NCBI GenBank assembly: GCA_015501605.1
Contig: JADNRZ010000005.1
Coordinates: 1,426,001 to 1,490,000, forward strand
Source of the DNA: Panaeolus papilionaceus
Taxonomy: Eukaryota; Basidiomycota; Agaricomycetes; Agaricales
Direction: 5' to 3'
DNA: 64,000 bases
Positions 1 to 12,378 of this stretch are shown one piece after another (within the stretch, counting starts at the first letter, position 1; each line of letters begins with the position of its first letter). The position numbers and the translations under genes are program-made. The notes under the pieces were generated by a model. It saw only the letters and a list, made by a program, of their open reading frames with translations, had not been told where the DNA came from and did no database searches.

Positions 1-189
1 CTAAATCTTCTGAGGCTACGCAGTAACGCCCCCATTCGATGCGCGATCACGTGCTGTACGCGCTGAAATCAACAACCGTGACAGTCTGGGGCAGGGCCGA
101 ATTGAACTGTCACTCCTCTTGCCATTCAACCTCTACGTCCGCCTCTCCTTTTCACCTTTAATCCGTAGGCCACATATTCACCTTCCTCT

Positions 190-3100
190 ATGGCGTCCGC
201 CACGCACAAGGTCAAGATTGCTGCGCGTTTGAGACCTAAAATTCAGGGAGAAATCGACGATGATTCTATCAAGGTCGTCCATGCCTCGGACAACTCTGGA
301 GGATCTTCTACTTCTGCCTCTGGTGGCAGCTTCATCACAGTACCAAATCCGAGAGACCCAACACAAGTTTTCAAATTTCCGTAAGTGAAATTGAACAATA
401 TAATTGAGTGGATATGAACGAGGTTTTTTTCTTTCAGGTTTTCGAGTTGCTATGACCAAGATTCGTCACAAGAAGAAATATATAGCAACGACGTAGAACC
501 ACTGCTGGATGTTGTTTACAGTGGAGTTGTATGTATCCACTGCATACATTTGGAAAAATCTAAATGTCCTCCCAACAGACCGTTACTATCTTTGCTTATG
601 GTGTCACGTCTTCTGGGAAGACGCACACCATGCAAGGGACCAAATATGAACCTGGTGTTATTCCTCGTGTGGTCCGAGTTAGTCTCAATGATTCAATGAT
701 AGTGAAAGTCCCTCCTCTGACATGCTTTTAGGGGATGTTCGAGAAAAAGGACCTGAACCCCAATTATCAAACTTCGCTATCAGTCTCATATATGGAAATC
801 TACAAAGATGAAGTGTATGACCTACTTGTTACCAGGGAGAACGTAAGTGCTTGAACTCTATTTATCCAACTTTGAACCAAATTTCAATGCTTTTGCGTCG
901 ATATCATCTAGGCTCCTAAACTCCCGATCCGAGAGAATGACGCGGGCATGGTCTTCGTTGCCAACCTTTCACGAGTTCCTTTATCGTCTGTCGATGAATT
1001 CGATTCCATATACACGTAAGTACTGCCCCCCATTCTCTCATCATCATACTAACACTTGCTCCAGCGCCGCAACAAAGCACCGCTCCGTAGGGGCAACCAA
1101 TCTCAACCGTGCCTCATCTCGCTCACATGCCGTTCTGACAATCGAAGCCACTATGTTGGACCCAATTGCTAATACGAGTATTGCAATCAATTTAAACTCT
1201 ATTTCCATTTTCTCATGTATTTGTTTTCAGCACTCATGGGCAAAATCAATCTCGTTGATCTAGCAGGGTCAGAGAACAATAAGGTATTCTTTCGCTTGTT
1301 CGATGTGATGTTTTTGTCTAATTAAGGGAATCAGCTAACGGGGAATGACCCATCTCGCATGGCCGAGTCAGCTGCTATCAATAAGTCATTGAGTGTACTC
1401 GGCCAGGTCGTCCACGCCCTGAACACAGGCGCTGTGAGTGATTTCTCACAACTGTGCCAACAGTTCCTAAAACAACGCATGACAGCCGCGCATACCTTAT
1501 CGCAATTCTAAATTGACTCGAATTCTGCAAGATGCCCTGGGAGGCTCGTCTGTTGGGCTTCTGATTTGTAACCTCGCTCCAGGCCTCAAATTCCGTCAAG
1601 ATACTTTGAATACCCTGAAGTAAGCATTTAAGTAAAACCTCATCATTTCACAGCATTGATCATCCTTTAGCTTCGCTGTTCGCACGAAGAACGTCGAGAA
1701 CAAACCCGTAGTTAACGAGCGTGGTATGTCCTCATGTTGCTGGTTTTCATCGAATTTGCTGAATCTCGTAATTGTCTTGTTGCCAGATAATCGCCCGGTT
1801 CCCAAACCCCACTTTGCTGCTGTCTCAACAATTCAGCCACCCGCACCCAAACCCGCCCCAGCGGTCCTTCAAGCGATTTCGACGACCGGTTCGAGCTCAG
1901 GGCGCAGCCGTTCACGACCATCACTCGTTCCAGGATCAAGGTTGCGTCGTCCATCGATTGGCGGGGCAAATGTCTACCAATCATTTGCCATCCCCAGCAA
2001 TGGTTCTCGTAGGGCTACTAATTTATTCGACGAGAAGATCCCAGAGGGAGACGAAGATCGGTCAGGCAATCTTGGTCTCGGTCTCAGCGATAAAGATATC
2101 AATGACAGGGTGAGTTCCTATTTTGCCACAGCCCACCTCACGTAACTCATGTTCCTGTAACAGATTTCTAAAGCGGTTGAGGCTGCGGTTGAAGCAGAGG
2201 TCACAAGGAGATTGGCGGAGCGTGAACAGCAACGAGCGGCGGAGGAAGAACGCGCTCGAGCTGCCCAGAAGCACGCCACAGGGTCTAATAATTCAACAGA
2301 CGAGACGAGCCTCCCATCTGGTGTTTTGACACCGCTTTTGAAGCGACACAAAGACTTGGACGATGAACTGAAGAATCGTCTCCAGGAACTCGAAAGGAAA
2401 TAGTGCGTGGCAGAAGAGCTTCAGCTGATAAACACCTGACTGATGCATAACTATCCCCTGTAGCGAGCAAGGCACCAAGGAGACACAGCTTGCAGACGTT
2501 CTTTCTCCTGTGTCAAAGAAGAAGACAGGTCGAGCATATGTCGCCCTCGCACGTGCTCATTCAGAGAAGTACGACCTGACATGAACTCTATACCAAAAGT
2601 CGCTGATCTGCTTAACTCTAGGGGTGACCTGCGCGTCGCGTTGGACCTGTATCGCAAAGCTGAGACCTATGTTCCTGACAATATCAAACTCAAAGAGAGG
2701 TGGATACTCTTCGTTATTCACGTCTTCCTCCTTAAATTGTCCTCCAAGAGTGCAACTTTCTGACGTTCGTCTGCATTTCTTTTTTTGCATATCCCATGTT
2801 GTAATCCATGGGTGTAGGATCATCGAGATTGAATGGGCAGTCAAGAACGATCGAGACTACGTTCCTTCCCCTAAACCCAAGCGCAAATCCAAGCCTAAGA
2901 AGAAGGCGAAGTCCCACCTCGGTCAGGAAAACCATGCTGCAGATGAGGACAGGATGGATATAGACAACTGCGGTGCCTCGGCGAAGGACCACCGCACTGT
3001 ATTGGGGGAGCTGGGAATGGAAGTTACCAACACGGAGACACCCAAGACCAAACGCTCCTTCGCTGATTCAGAGGATCAGGATCAGGAGATTTCTGTCACC

Positions 3101-3205
3101 ACTCCACCCAAGAGACAGAAGAGAACGCCTGCGGCCAACACGATCTCAGATGAAGAGAACGAGTCCGCTGTCAGGGGAATGCAACCAACCAACATTGCTG
3201 TATGA
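190..3205 (+). CDS. Kinesin motor protein, possibly kinesin-10 (KIF22/Kid)-like
   Basis: ATP-driven microtubule motor. It starts at ATG 190 ([16 protein letters not shown], the usual first beta strand), ends at TGA 3203-3205, and is cut by about ten short introns; exon 1 ends at 380 and exon 2 starts at 438. Visible motor motifs are the P-loop [11 protein letters not shown], switch [11 protein letters not shown], switch II DLAGSE, and the relay/neck stretch ending in [12 protein letters not shown]. After the motor come a charged middle with an Ala/Glu/Arg-rich coiled-coil-like stretch, a TPR-like helix pair ([19 protein letters not shown]), and basic nuclear-localisation-like clusters ([13 protein letters not shown] and PPKRQKR). 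N-terminal motor plus basic, probably nuclear tail suggests a chromosome- or spindle-associated kinesin. I do not see the helix-hairpin-helix of animal Kid, so the subfamily is tentative. Motor identity is certain; internal exon borders are approximate. Confidence 0.9.
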
Positions 3206-3770
3206 TAAGGATTTCAAGTTTTCGATTGGCTTTCGGTCAACTGGACGTGCTGTTGTATAGTTTCACTCTTTTCATCACCTTGTTAAATGCTATTCACGTC
3301 ATTCATATTTGTTTATTACCACAGTTATTATTCGTAAATCATAATGTTTTCTTGTTTGTTTTCATTCCCGGTGACGTCGTTCAAGTGCCCCAGTCTCCTC
3401 GATGTTGAACATCATGCTTTTCATTACACGAAATAAGTCCTCGGGAAGATCATTGCCGGACCTCATCGTGCAAATAGACCTGCCGGCAACCCTTTTAAAC
3501 CGTTTTCAGAGGCTGGGAAGTACTTGCCGATTCTCACTAAGGTTCCACTTCGACGTCTGTTTTGGGCAATGTGCACATATCCGACCAATGGGCACGAGTA
3601 TATTCATAGACATAACATTATTACCCACCTTAAATTAGCGACATGGTGTCGAACTGCTTTTCAACGCCTCGATTGTTGCTGCGGCTCACACACTAACGAT
3701 GGACCGCTATTTGTAAGTACTAAAGGCAGAGTCGAACGATTTCCAAGCTCCCCACCAACACCGTCTAACC
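3206..3770. other. Intergenic between kinesin and cytochrome b561 gene
   Basis: About 560 bases, AT-rich just after the kinesin stop. It presumably holds the kinesin 3' UTR and the promoter of the next + strand gene. I see no coding segment with motif support and no recognisable RNA gene. Confidence 0.5.
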
Positions 3771-4650
3771 ATGTCGACCATTACATTTCCATTGACCCCG
3801 CTTGAGCGTCAAGCCAAAACCCATGCCTTGCTATGCTCCGTCGGATTTCTTGTCCTTCTGCCCATTGGTGTTCTGATAGCGAGGTTGACCCGAACGCTGA
3901 ACTACAAGTACGGTTTGAATCATTCACCCTTGCCTTCTTTTCTCCGTACTAATGATTCCGTCAACTCCAATAGGTGGTTCTGGCCTCACTGGCTCTTCCA
4001 ATTTGTCATTGCTGCGCCAGTTATTTTTGCAGGATACGCCAGAGGACACCAACTGACGACTCTCTTGGGCCAAGGGCATTTCAAAGATCCTCATGAAAAG
4101 ATGGGCGTCACACTTCTGGCACTGTACATTGTTCAGTTGCTTTTGGGCATGTTCGTGCATTACGCCAAGTTCCCAAAAGTATTCCGAGGGTACCGGCCTC
4201 CCCATGCATACCTCCATGCTCTTCTGGGGCTTGTTATTTTGATTTTGGCCCAATGGCAGGTGAGTGACCGTTAACCAATGTTCTTGGATGCAACGACGTC
4301 TGACTGGGCTCCATTTTGATTGCATTCACCCCTTTATGTCAATTCGAAAACAACTCCCGACCTCCAGGTTCATTACGGTCTGTTCACCGAGTGGACATTT
4401 GCGACCGGCGGTTTGCATATGGTCACACAAAAAGCGAAGAACGCCTGGCTTGCGCTTCTTATCGTCAGTATTTCGTCATCTGTACCTTCGTGTTGATAAA
4501 TAACGGAACTTGTATTTTTGCGTTTAGATATTTTGGGTTCTTTATGTGGGTGGTTTGGCTCTTCTTCCTCGTCAGTTTGCGCAAGAGCGACAAGCACGAA
4601 AGAATACTAGAGCAGATAATATCGCGCTCGACAATACCTCCAATCCTTAA
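3771..4650 (+). CDS. Cytochrome b561-type transmembrane protein
   Basis: Predicted haem-b membrane protein that would move electrons across a membrane, classically from ascorbate in cytosol or lumen. Four exons are clear: 3771-3907, 3974-4259, 4368-4463 and 4528-4650, giving 213 residues in a consistent frame. Five to six hydrophobic helices fill the protein. Conserved-looking histidines sit where the b561 fold places haem ligands: KTHALLCSVGF in the first helix, DPHEKMG before the third, PPHAYLHALLG before the fourth, and VHYGL after it. There is no signal peptide and no N-terminal DOMON or cytochrome domain, which fungal relatives often carry. Substrate and organelle cannot be told from sequence. 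It converges with the next gene. Confidence 0.8.
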
Positions 4651-5050
4651 TAGCGCAGTAGTCAATATATAAAGGATAATGGATTATTCTAGAGATGAAA
4701 ATAGATACATTCTGGGAAACACAGTATTGATACAGTCAGGAGATCAGGTGGTGGCTACATTTGGAGAAGATATGACACAGCGGAAATAAACCGAAGAGAA
4801 ACGAAAGCGGGGGATAGTCTAAGAGGAAGATGAGAGCAGAAGTCGGTAGCAGATAATAGATATGTCGATACAGCTGGGGGAGAGGCAGAAAAAGAGTCAC
4901 TGGGAAAGATATGAAAACAATGGGGTATGCGGTGTCGTTGCGGGACAAATAAGAATGTGGTTATGTTAGAAATTGTAAATGGGCGTTGTTCAGTAGAGGT
5001 CGAAATGATTGCTAGGTATGAGGTCAATGTCCGGTGCAAATGAGTGTCGT
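4651..5050. other. Convergent 3' intergenic region
   Basis: About 400 bases between two converging genes, purine-rich on the + strand. It probably holds both 3' UTRs. Nothing else is seen. Confidence 0.5.
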
Positions 5051-5939
5051 TCAGTAGGGTGGGTTCTGCTGATGTGGTGGGTAGTTGGGATAAGAAGGGT
5101 GGCCTTGACGGGACATCATCTGGTAGTAGGCAGGGTCTTGCCTATGCGCAGCAATGGGCTGCTCTACTGGACTGTTGGGATTGGAATTATTATGAGGAGA
5201 CAATGAAGGAGCGTGATGTTGGGGTGACAGTACGTAAGGAGCAGTGGTAGGAATGCGTTGCGTTGGTGGATAGGGCATGCCTCGTTGGGGTATCGGAACG
5301 GTCATAGTTGTATAGGTGGTGTTGATGAAGGGGGGTATCTCGGAAAACAGTAATACCCCAACGAGGACTGCGCTGGAGTTGGTCGCAGGATAAATAATTA
5401 ACGTGCAAGGTGGTAAATGAGTGTTAGGTGCCCAAGAAGCAATGGCAATCTGATCAGGCTTTGGTGAGCATTTGAACCTAGTTTTCAATTGTTCTAAACC
5501 CACCGTGTTACGTTCGGCGAGGATACGAGACAGGGAGCGGAACTGGGCCTGATTCACAGTATTCTCGTCTGCATTTGCCTTGCGAAGGGGTAGCAAAGTG
5601 CTGACGGGAATCTCAGTACGCTGAGCCATCCATGTCTTAAAGTCATGGAGGACTGATGCGTTGTAAACCTGAACATTAAATTGAATAGGCCAGTGCGCCA
5701 TCCTGCTAGGCAATGTCCACATTAGCCAGAAAGGAAAGCGAGTCTTGATAAACGTACCTGTCTCCATCCGCTTCCACCGCAGTGACTTCGATCCGGTCTG
5801 CTTGGTTCCTATCCTGACGCATGCCTTTGACCCACATCTCCCCTCGCCAGGGAGAACTAGACTGAGGGGGTGGGGACGTTGGCTGAGGATTCTGGGCAGG
5901 GACAAGAGACTCTAGATGAGAAGGAAGTCGAAAAACCAT
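5051..5939 (-). CDS. Unrecognised protein with Pro/Tyr/Gln-rich C-terminal tail
   Basis: Not a family I recognise. ATG at 5939, one intron at 5757-5706 (donor CAG/GTACGT), stop at 5051, 278 residues. The splice fuses two frames without a stop (VEADGDSRMAHWPIQF), which supports a real gene. The middle (about residues 60-180) looks globular, with a predicted amphipathic helix (NASVLHDFKTWMAQRTE) and a hydrophobic strand-rich piece near PCTLIIYPATNSSAVLVGVL. The last 75 residues are low complexity, rich in Pro, Tyr, Gln, Ser and His (for example PSYPNYPPHQQNPPY), typical of nuclear or RNA-associated disordered tails. No signal peptide. Function is unassigned. Confidence 0.6.
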
Positions 5940-8900
5940 GGTGGAGGGTACGGTGGTGTGTATGGGATGGGACTAAACGTCTTGAGAATGGACGGCTCTT
6001 TAAGCCAATATCTAAATAGCCTCCGCTCCGCAGATAGCTGGAATCCCGAAACATGGTTCAGAGAAGTCTTTTCCTTGGTAGCAAGTTTCTACTGCAACGA
6101 AATTTTTCAAGGAACATGGAAATAGTGAACAAAAATTGCCAGCAATCCATATGGGGAGAACTCGAGTGTGGCTCATTAATCCCATGTGAGAGTGAATGAC
6201 TTGGAGACCATGATCTAAGCGGCAGTCCACTCATTCCACTAAGGGACAGGTTGATCCACAAACGGTCCCGCGTTATTGCGACCACTGGCCGTTGACACCA
6301 CCCAAAATACTTTCCAAGATCATATCGGTAACAGGGATCGCGATATTACTACTCACCTGCATCTCGACTTGTTTCGTTCTCAAGTACGTATATCATCAGA
6401 AAGATAACTAACCAGTATCTGTTATCATCCACATCATCACAATTTAACTCTTTAACGCATACATTTCAATTGCTCACGAACCTTTTTTCAAGTTATGGTA
6501 ACTGCCCAGTGTCAGGAGCATGTCAGCCAGATATCGTTGCTATCCTCTTACAGTCTCTGTGTTCGCGTTTCCAACAGCGTTGATGACCACAGTCATGGGT
6601 TTTTCGGTGACAAATCCAAGGCTGGCCGATGGCGGTATAAACGAGGATAAACTGTGTACACCTTTAATTCACTGTCTGGGCAAGAGACATGAACGGAACA
6701 GAGCACGTTGTTGCCACGCTATGATCTTCTGCTCAACATACCACGTGGGGATTGTTGGTGAAGGCAACGCAGCACTGTCAACACCAAACCCTGTTCAGTC
6801 TACTAAATGCAGTAAGCATAGGCAACGGTCCACAAGCACAAAGCGAGTATTTACGAACACTCATCGGAGAGATATGGTTGGGAAATATGTTCAGTTCGAA
6901 ACAATAACCTTCCACCTATCGACAAACGGGACCACTGAACAATAGTCGCTTTCAATTCTCCTCTTCTTGCGGCTGTTGTCGTGATGACGGATGTGCTGAG
7001 ACGATTCCATCGCATCTGTACCTGGAGTATTTAATATGTGGAGAACTGGTTCGAAGCCTTACTCGTCCATAAGATGCACGGCGCTTAGACTGAGCGCCGA
7101 GATTTTCAGTAGAAGACTTTAAGACATCCTCAGGCTGTGTTTGTCATAACTACGAGTAATTTCCATGAAGCACCGCTTAAAACACCCAGGCACGCAACAG
7201 CATAATGAGTCAATTAATATGATCAGCATCAGCCTTATATCTTCTAAATGGTGATTTCAACTGCGTTGACATTCGAATCGAAGAAAGTATTTGAGCCCAC
7301 TTCTAGTTGGTGGGTAGTATACTGAGTCACCCTTATATTATCTGGCCTCCGGGAGAAGGGGACACTGTTACTGCCGGGGCATATACATGGCCCTAGGCGT
7401 ATTTCTATATCGCCATTCCAGAATGTCGAAGATGGTTTCCGTTCCCGTCAAGAAACCAGCCGAGACCGGAACGTTGACGCAGTCAACGACAGACGACGAC
7501 CAGAGGACACCTTCGCAACTGTCACCAGGACTGTCGGTCAACCCGGAAGACGATGTTGAGTGACCATATGATGGCGAAATCGATGTGCACACCAGGTAAC
7601 AACACTAGGTTCGTAATTTCTTGAACTATGCGCATACTCCAGATAGCTTCAAAGCCCCCATTGCCCCCGGTATACATAACTTCAAGAAGCATATCGTCGA
7701 TATAAGGGCTGTGGTGCATGTATTTCGTATTTGTGTTATGAGACTTGAAAAAAGTGAACTTGGATTTCGTATCTGTACCTTGTCATATAATAGTTCTACA
7801 AGCAGAATTTAATATGCTCAACCTCAAGGTTCAGGACATATCGGTGGTGGCGAGTGCAATCATTGATCTAATTGAAAGCCACTTTCCTTTTCAGATTAGC
7901 AAATCACGGACATAACATGGCAATTGTTTGACAACTTGATCGCGTGGCTTTCGAAGCTCGGTTCCTGATCAGAGCCGCTGCTTCATCCAACCTCCTGGCC
8001 CCTCTTATTACTATAATCCCAACTTTATTTCGGAGATCCATCTTTCGCTTCTTATAATACCATCCTGACTACTGTTTACCCCATATCTCTTATGAGGAAC
8101 GGTATTATGCAACGTCCTTCGTCCTATTGGGGACCCTAGCAATGGTTGCGTCCTGCCTCCCAGATACACTGACCATACGAGGTATTAGGTCACTATCTCG
8201 TTTCCTCCGATGAGTTGGATAACATAGGGTAGTGACAACACAGTTTCTCAAAGCCAAAAATCTTATTCAATCTCCCCGCCAGAATTCAAATGCAGGTGCA
8301 CGGAACGGTGTTGTGAGGTTGAAGTAAGGATAAGGAAGCTATTCAGAGCTGTTTGTGTATTAGCTTCCGATTCATCCTCGGATGAGATGTAGCAAATCCC
8401 TGGGGAATTATGTATGTCGTACCAACGGAAGCGGCCCATAGACAACCATGAAATGCTGACTGAGAATGGGTATTGCGTCAACGGGTTAAATATGGACAGC
8501 TGGGGTAACAACGGCACCGCAACAAGAAGCTTAGATATCGTTATGGTTGATTTCCACCGCTACTAGAAAACAGGAATGATTAGAATTAAGTAATACCACT
8601 AGGATATCTGTACCTTTCTCGAGGCAGTGAGTCACTATAAATAATGCAAAAGACAAGAACAAGGTTTCGAATTGGACTACAAGTCGATGTCTTCGAGAAT
8701 ATGCATATGATCACTTGGATACACTGCTACAGAGCTCAGCACACTCTCAGAGTGGAATTTCTAACGGCACACTTCCTGACACTTCTCGTGCGACCCGCTG
8801 AATTGAAAAAGCTATTAATAAACACCTGGATCGAACATAATGGACTACATACATATTTAAGATTCTGTTCATCTTGATTTTAGACTTGTCAAACAGGACA

Positions 8901-9059
8901 CTGGTAACGAGCATCATCACGTTCATCAAATATGTCTGCCAAGTTTTCTATACAGAAAATGACGATCACAGCGTGTACATATATTGGTTTTCAGAAGCAC
9001 TCTCAAAGACCCTCTCTACGGTATGTAGTTACGGCTGCATACGCGACCTCAACCACCTC
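5940..9059. other. 3.1 kb region without supportable genes
   Basis: Open frames here are short (the longest is 141 codons at 6520-6945) and none shows a domain, hydrophobic pattern or splice-linked partner that would make it a gene. There are no clear terminal repeats or transposase motifs. The part just left of 9060 should contain the 3' UTR of the alpha-galactosidase on the minus strand. Confidence 0.4.
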
Positions 9060-11560
9060 TCAACCACCAACGCGAGTACCGTTCTTATCTGTACATTGCC
9101 ACCAGACGCTGCAGGCAGGGAACAGACCATCAGGTTCATTTCCAGCGTCCTTGAGAAGAAGCGCGACAACGCCGTGAGGCGGCACTTTCTTGGCGGTGAA
9201 GGTTCGTACAGCAATACCGTTGTCTTTATGTGCCCATAAATCCTGCATCGAATTCATCAGCTTTTCTCAGAGTCATCACGACGAGCCCAGGTGCCTCACC
9301 CTAACCGAATATTGACGGCCCGCCCGGATAAATGGAGATTCCGTGAGATTGAAAGACATGGTGGCAGGGTGATTCAAGGTGTTCAGCTGCAAGTGGTTGT
9401 TAGCATCACCTATAGAATCAAATGAGGATCAGCTACTGACGAGCATGAAAACCGTTCCATCTTGAGTTGGGCCGCTCCAGTATTGAGCCGGGTGGGTATT
9501 GTTGCTCGTCCAATCGGGCTATTTTGAAGTTTCGATACATCGTTAAGCGCTTAATTCGAAGGGTTACTTTCATATTCTGTAGATAGAACGTACGTTGATA
9601 CCCCAGCGGAAAGGTGAAATACTCTTGCCCACGACTGGGTCTTGATTGATAGCGAGAATTTCCTTGTTTTTGAGAATTCCAAGGATGTCGGGTTGAATGG
9701 CAGAAAGCTTATTAGAGGCCGCCGACATCAGTCATCACATGTCTGTCTTCCGTTTGATGAAAATTTCCTCACGTTAGTGCCAATCTACAGCGAAAAAAGT
9801 ATTAGACATATCTACAGACAAGCAGAATGCACACACCAAAAGGGGGGACTTCATCAAAGCCCACGCCGTAAAGTGCGATTTGGCCTCTTCGAAGGTCAAA
9901 CCTCCATTACCCCTTAATATCGTCAGGTCACCGGTCACCACTGTTGATCATCGAATACGGCATTGAAAATGACACCCACAATTGAAGCTACGGGGGTAAT
10001 GGATTAGAATCTTTTCAGTGTGACCGAGCATCGGAGAGTTCTCACCATGTCGAGGTCATTTCGACCAAAGAAATCGGTTGCTTGTGTGAGGAAAGAGTTG
10101 CTGTGAAAAACGATAGTGTCAGTTGGCAGCATCGAGCAACAGGAACGAGGGTCGGACACACAAATTAATGATGGCAGTGAGGGACTCCCACTTCGGAGCG
10201 ATATCACCCGTTGTCTACATGAGGTTACTAGGTGAATATGATTCGAATGAAAATAGATGATGTGGCGCGTACCCTCCAACTGTGTCCCATCTCGGCGCCC
10301 CAGCTAATTAGGTTCGAAGCATCAACGGAATGTTCGTAACAGTCGGGACAAGGTACATATGTCGGCAACTCACAGCCATACTTGACTCTAGACTCCACAT
10401 TAACACAAGAATTGCAACAGTGGAGTAAATTGCGTACCCATCCCCATTCACACAGAGAGAAAACGAAGTTTTTCCCGGTTGATTTTCCGACTTGCGCAAG
10501 GGCATCCTTCATCCTTTGATACCCTGTCATGGAGCATCAGTAAGTATAGGTGGAGAGATGACGCAAAAAACTCACTTCCGACAATCCCTTCCCGGGTGAT
10601 CGAGTCATATGGGACTATACAAAGCGTCCCTTAGGGCGACTTCGAAGCAAAAGGGCATGAATCATTCCACGTACTTGCGCAATTGTCATACTTCAGGTAA
10701 TCAAAACCCCATTTCGCAAACGTGTTGGCATCACGGAGCTCGTTTCCGTAGGAGCCAGGATAACCAGCGCAAGTAAACCATCCAGCGTCGCTGTACTACG
10801 TAGTGAATGGGGTGAGTCGAATTCCAGAAACCCGATGATCGAACGCTATACGCACTATCCCGGTTTTACTAGTGAAGCACGAAAAGTCAAGACACTTTGC
10901 ATTGTAAATATTCCGAAAATATACTCACAAGCCCAGTGCATGAATTTGTTCATTGAGCTTCGCCATGCCATTCTTGAAGCGGACTTGGTCTATTGACGGC
11001 CGTTGGAATTAGTCCACATGTCCGCCACTTGCTAGGCACTACAAAGCGGGCGTTATACTGACCTTCGATAATGTCTCCTGTTGCGGTTCGGTTTTTCTCT
11101 GCATAGCAGTCATCGATGTTCACATAGCTATAACCAGCGTCCTGTAGTTACTCATAGTTGAGATGGAATACTGACTCGGCAGAACAAGCTGGGTTTACCT
11201 GAAGGCCAAGGGACTTCATAAGTTTGGCCGTGGTCAACAATAGGTTTTCATCGATATTGCACTAGTCGACATCGAATGAGATGATAAACAAAAGTAATGG
11301 ACCATAGAATAATACCTGATATGCATTCCAGGCTTTGGTGTTATACTTTGGTCAGCACGGAGAAAGTACCTGGAAAAGGAGACACGGACTATTATATCCT
11401 AGAACTGAATAAACCAAGGCGTCAATCACACGTGCAACATTGTGATGGATACATTATACCCACTCGGCAGACGCGCAACACCGTTACTCAGAGCATCGGC
11501 TTGACCTGCGTTGAAGGCGATAAGCCCAGCAATTGCTGTCCAAAGTGAGACGGAAAACAT
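9060..11560 (-). CDS. Secreted GH27 alpha-galactosidase (copy A)
   Basis: Retaining glycosidase that removes terminal alpha-1,6-galactose from galactomannan and raffinose-type sugars outside the cell. ATG at 11560 opens a signal peptide ([16 protein letters not shown]...). I traced 21 exons to TAG-free stop at 9060; the first are 11560-11464, 11404-11390, 11332-11316 and 11261-11199. Order of GH27 motifs: [47 protein letters not shown] (nucleophile Asp), [35 protein letters not shown] (acid/base Asp), [30 protein letters not shown], then the C-terminal beta domain ([16 protein letters not shown] to DLWAHKDNG). No frame break found. Several exon borders match the + strand paralogue at 14214, so the two arose by duplication. 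The first two splice sites are my best fit, not certain. Confidence 0.9.
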
Positions 11561-12378
11561 ATTGGGATGCGAAATACAGGTAGATTATGTTCCTTACTTA
11601 TAGTCTTTGGGTCGATCTTCTTTCATGTGGACTAGGTCAGTAATGACGCTTGAAGAAGACGTTAGTTGGCGGCCAAGGTCTCGTGCCAGCAGCCTTCTCT
11701 CAATGCGAATACAATCTTTTTTGCAACTTGCAAGCCGGATTTCGTGCAATTCCGCGTTGGCGCATGGTTCGGCGTTTAAGAAAATGAATGACAGCGCATC
11801 TCAAGGCGCGTGATGGGCAAGATATGCTTCATACCAGATGGATCAGGCAGTTAGTGAGAAAACGAAGCGGTAGAACTGTGGTGTAAAGCCTTTAGAAGAC
11901 GGTAGCCATTAAATTTGGACAAGAACTTGCCCATTGAGTAGTATTGAAAGAATTCACCGCCCTACGGCAGCGTTAAAGTCCATATGTATGAGATGACATG
12001 GTTGACAGGTCACCACATAATTAAACCGAAGCTGAGATGCGTATTCTGAAAAAGGTCCGGATGTAGCTGTACACCGCAACATGTGGCTACGAAATCCCTC
12101 ACGTGGGCTTGTTGAGGTGTAAGAACTGAATCGAGTCTTCTAAGGTCGCTGGGCCGCTGGCGTTCTTCGTCACATTGGCTCATGAGGTCGGATAAGCGCT
12201 TTCATGACCCGGGTGGGCCGGATTGTCCGATGGAGAAGGTATGCCGCATCGTTTGAAGAACTTGGAACGCTATGTAAATTGATGACATGTAGAGTGGTAG
12301 ATAAAATACAGATCGGCTAGAAGTTAAGCAAATGAAAAAAAATCATGGGGCAAGTCCAGAAAAGAAGCACGAACATAC
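11561..12378. other. Promoter region of alpha-galactosidase copy A
   Basis: About 820 bases between the start of copy A and the end of the Sos7-like gene. It holds the promoter of the first and 3' UTR of the second. One short + strand frame (11607-11813) has no support as a gene. Confidence 0.5.

Noticed and set aside
6520..6945. 141-codon open frame on the + strand
   Set aside because: No domain, no hydrophobic or repeat pattern, no in-phase partner exon; length is possible by chance in 3 kb of non-coding DNA.
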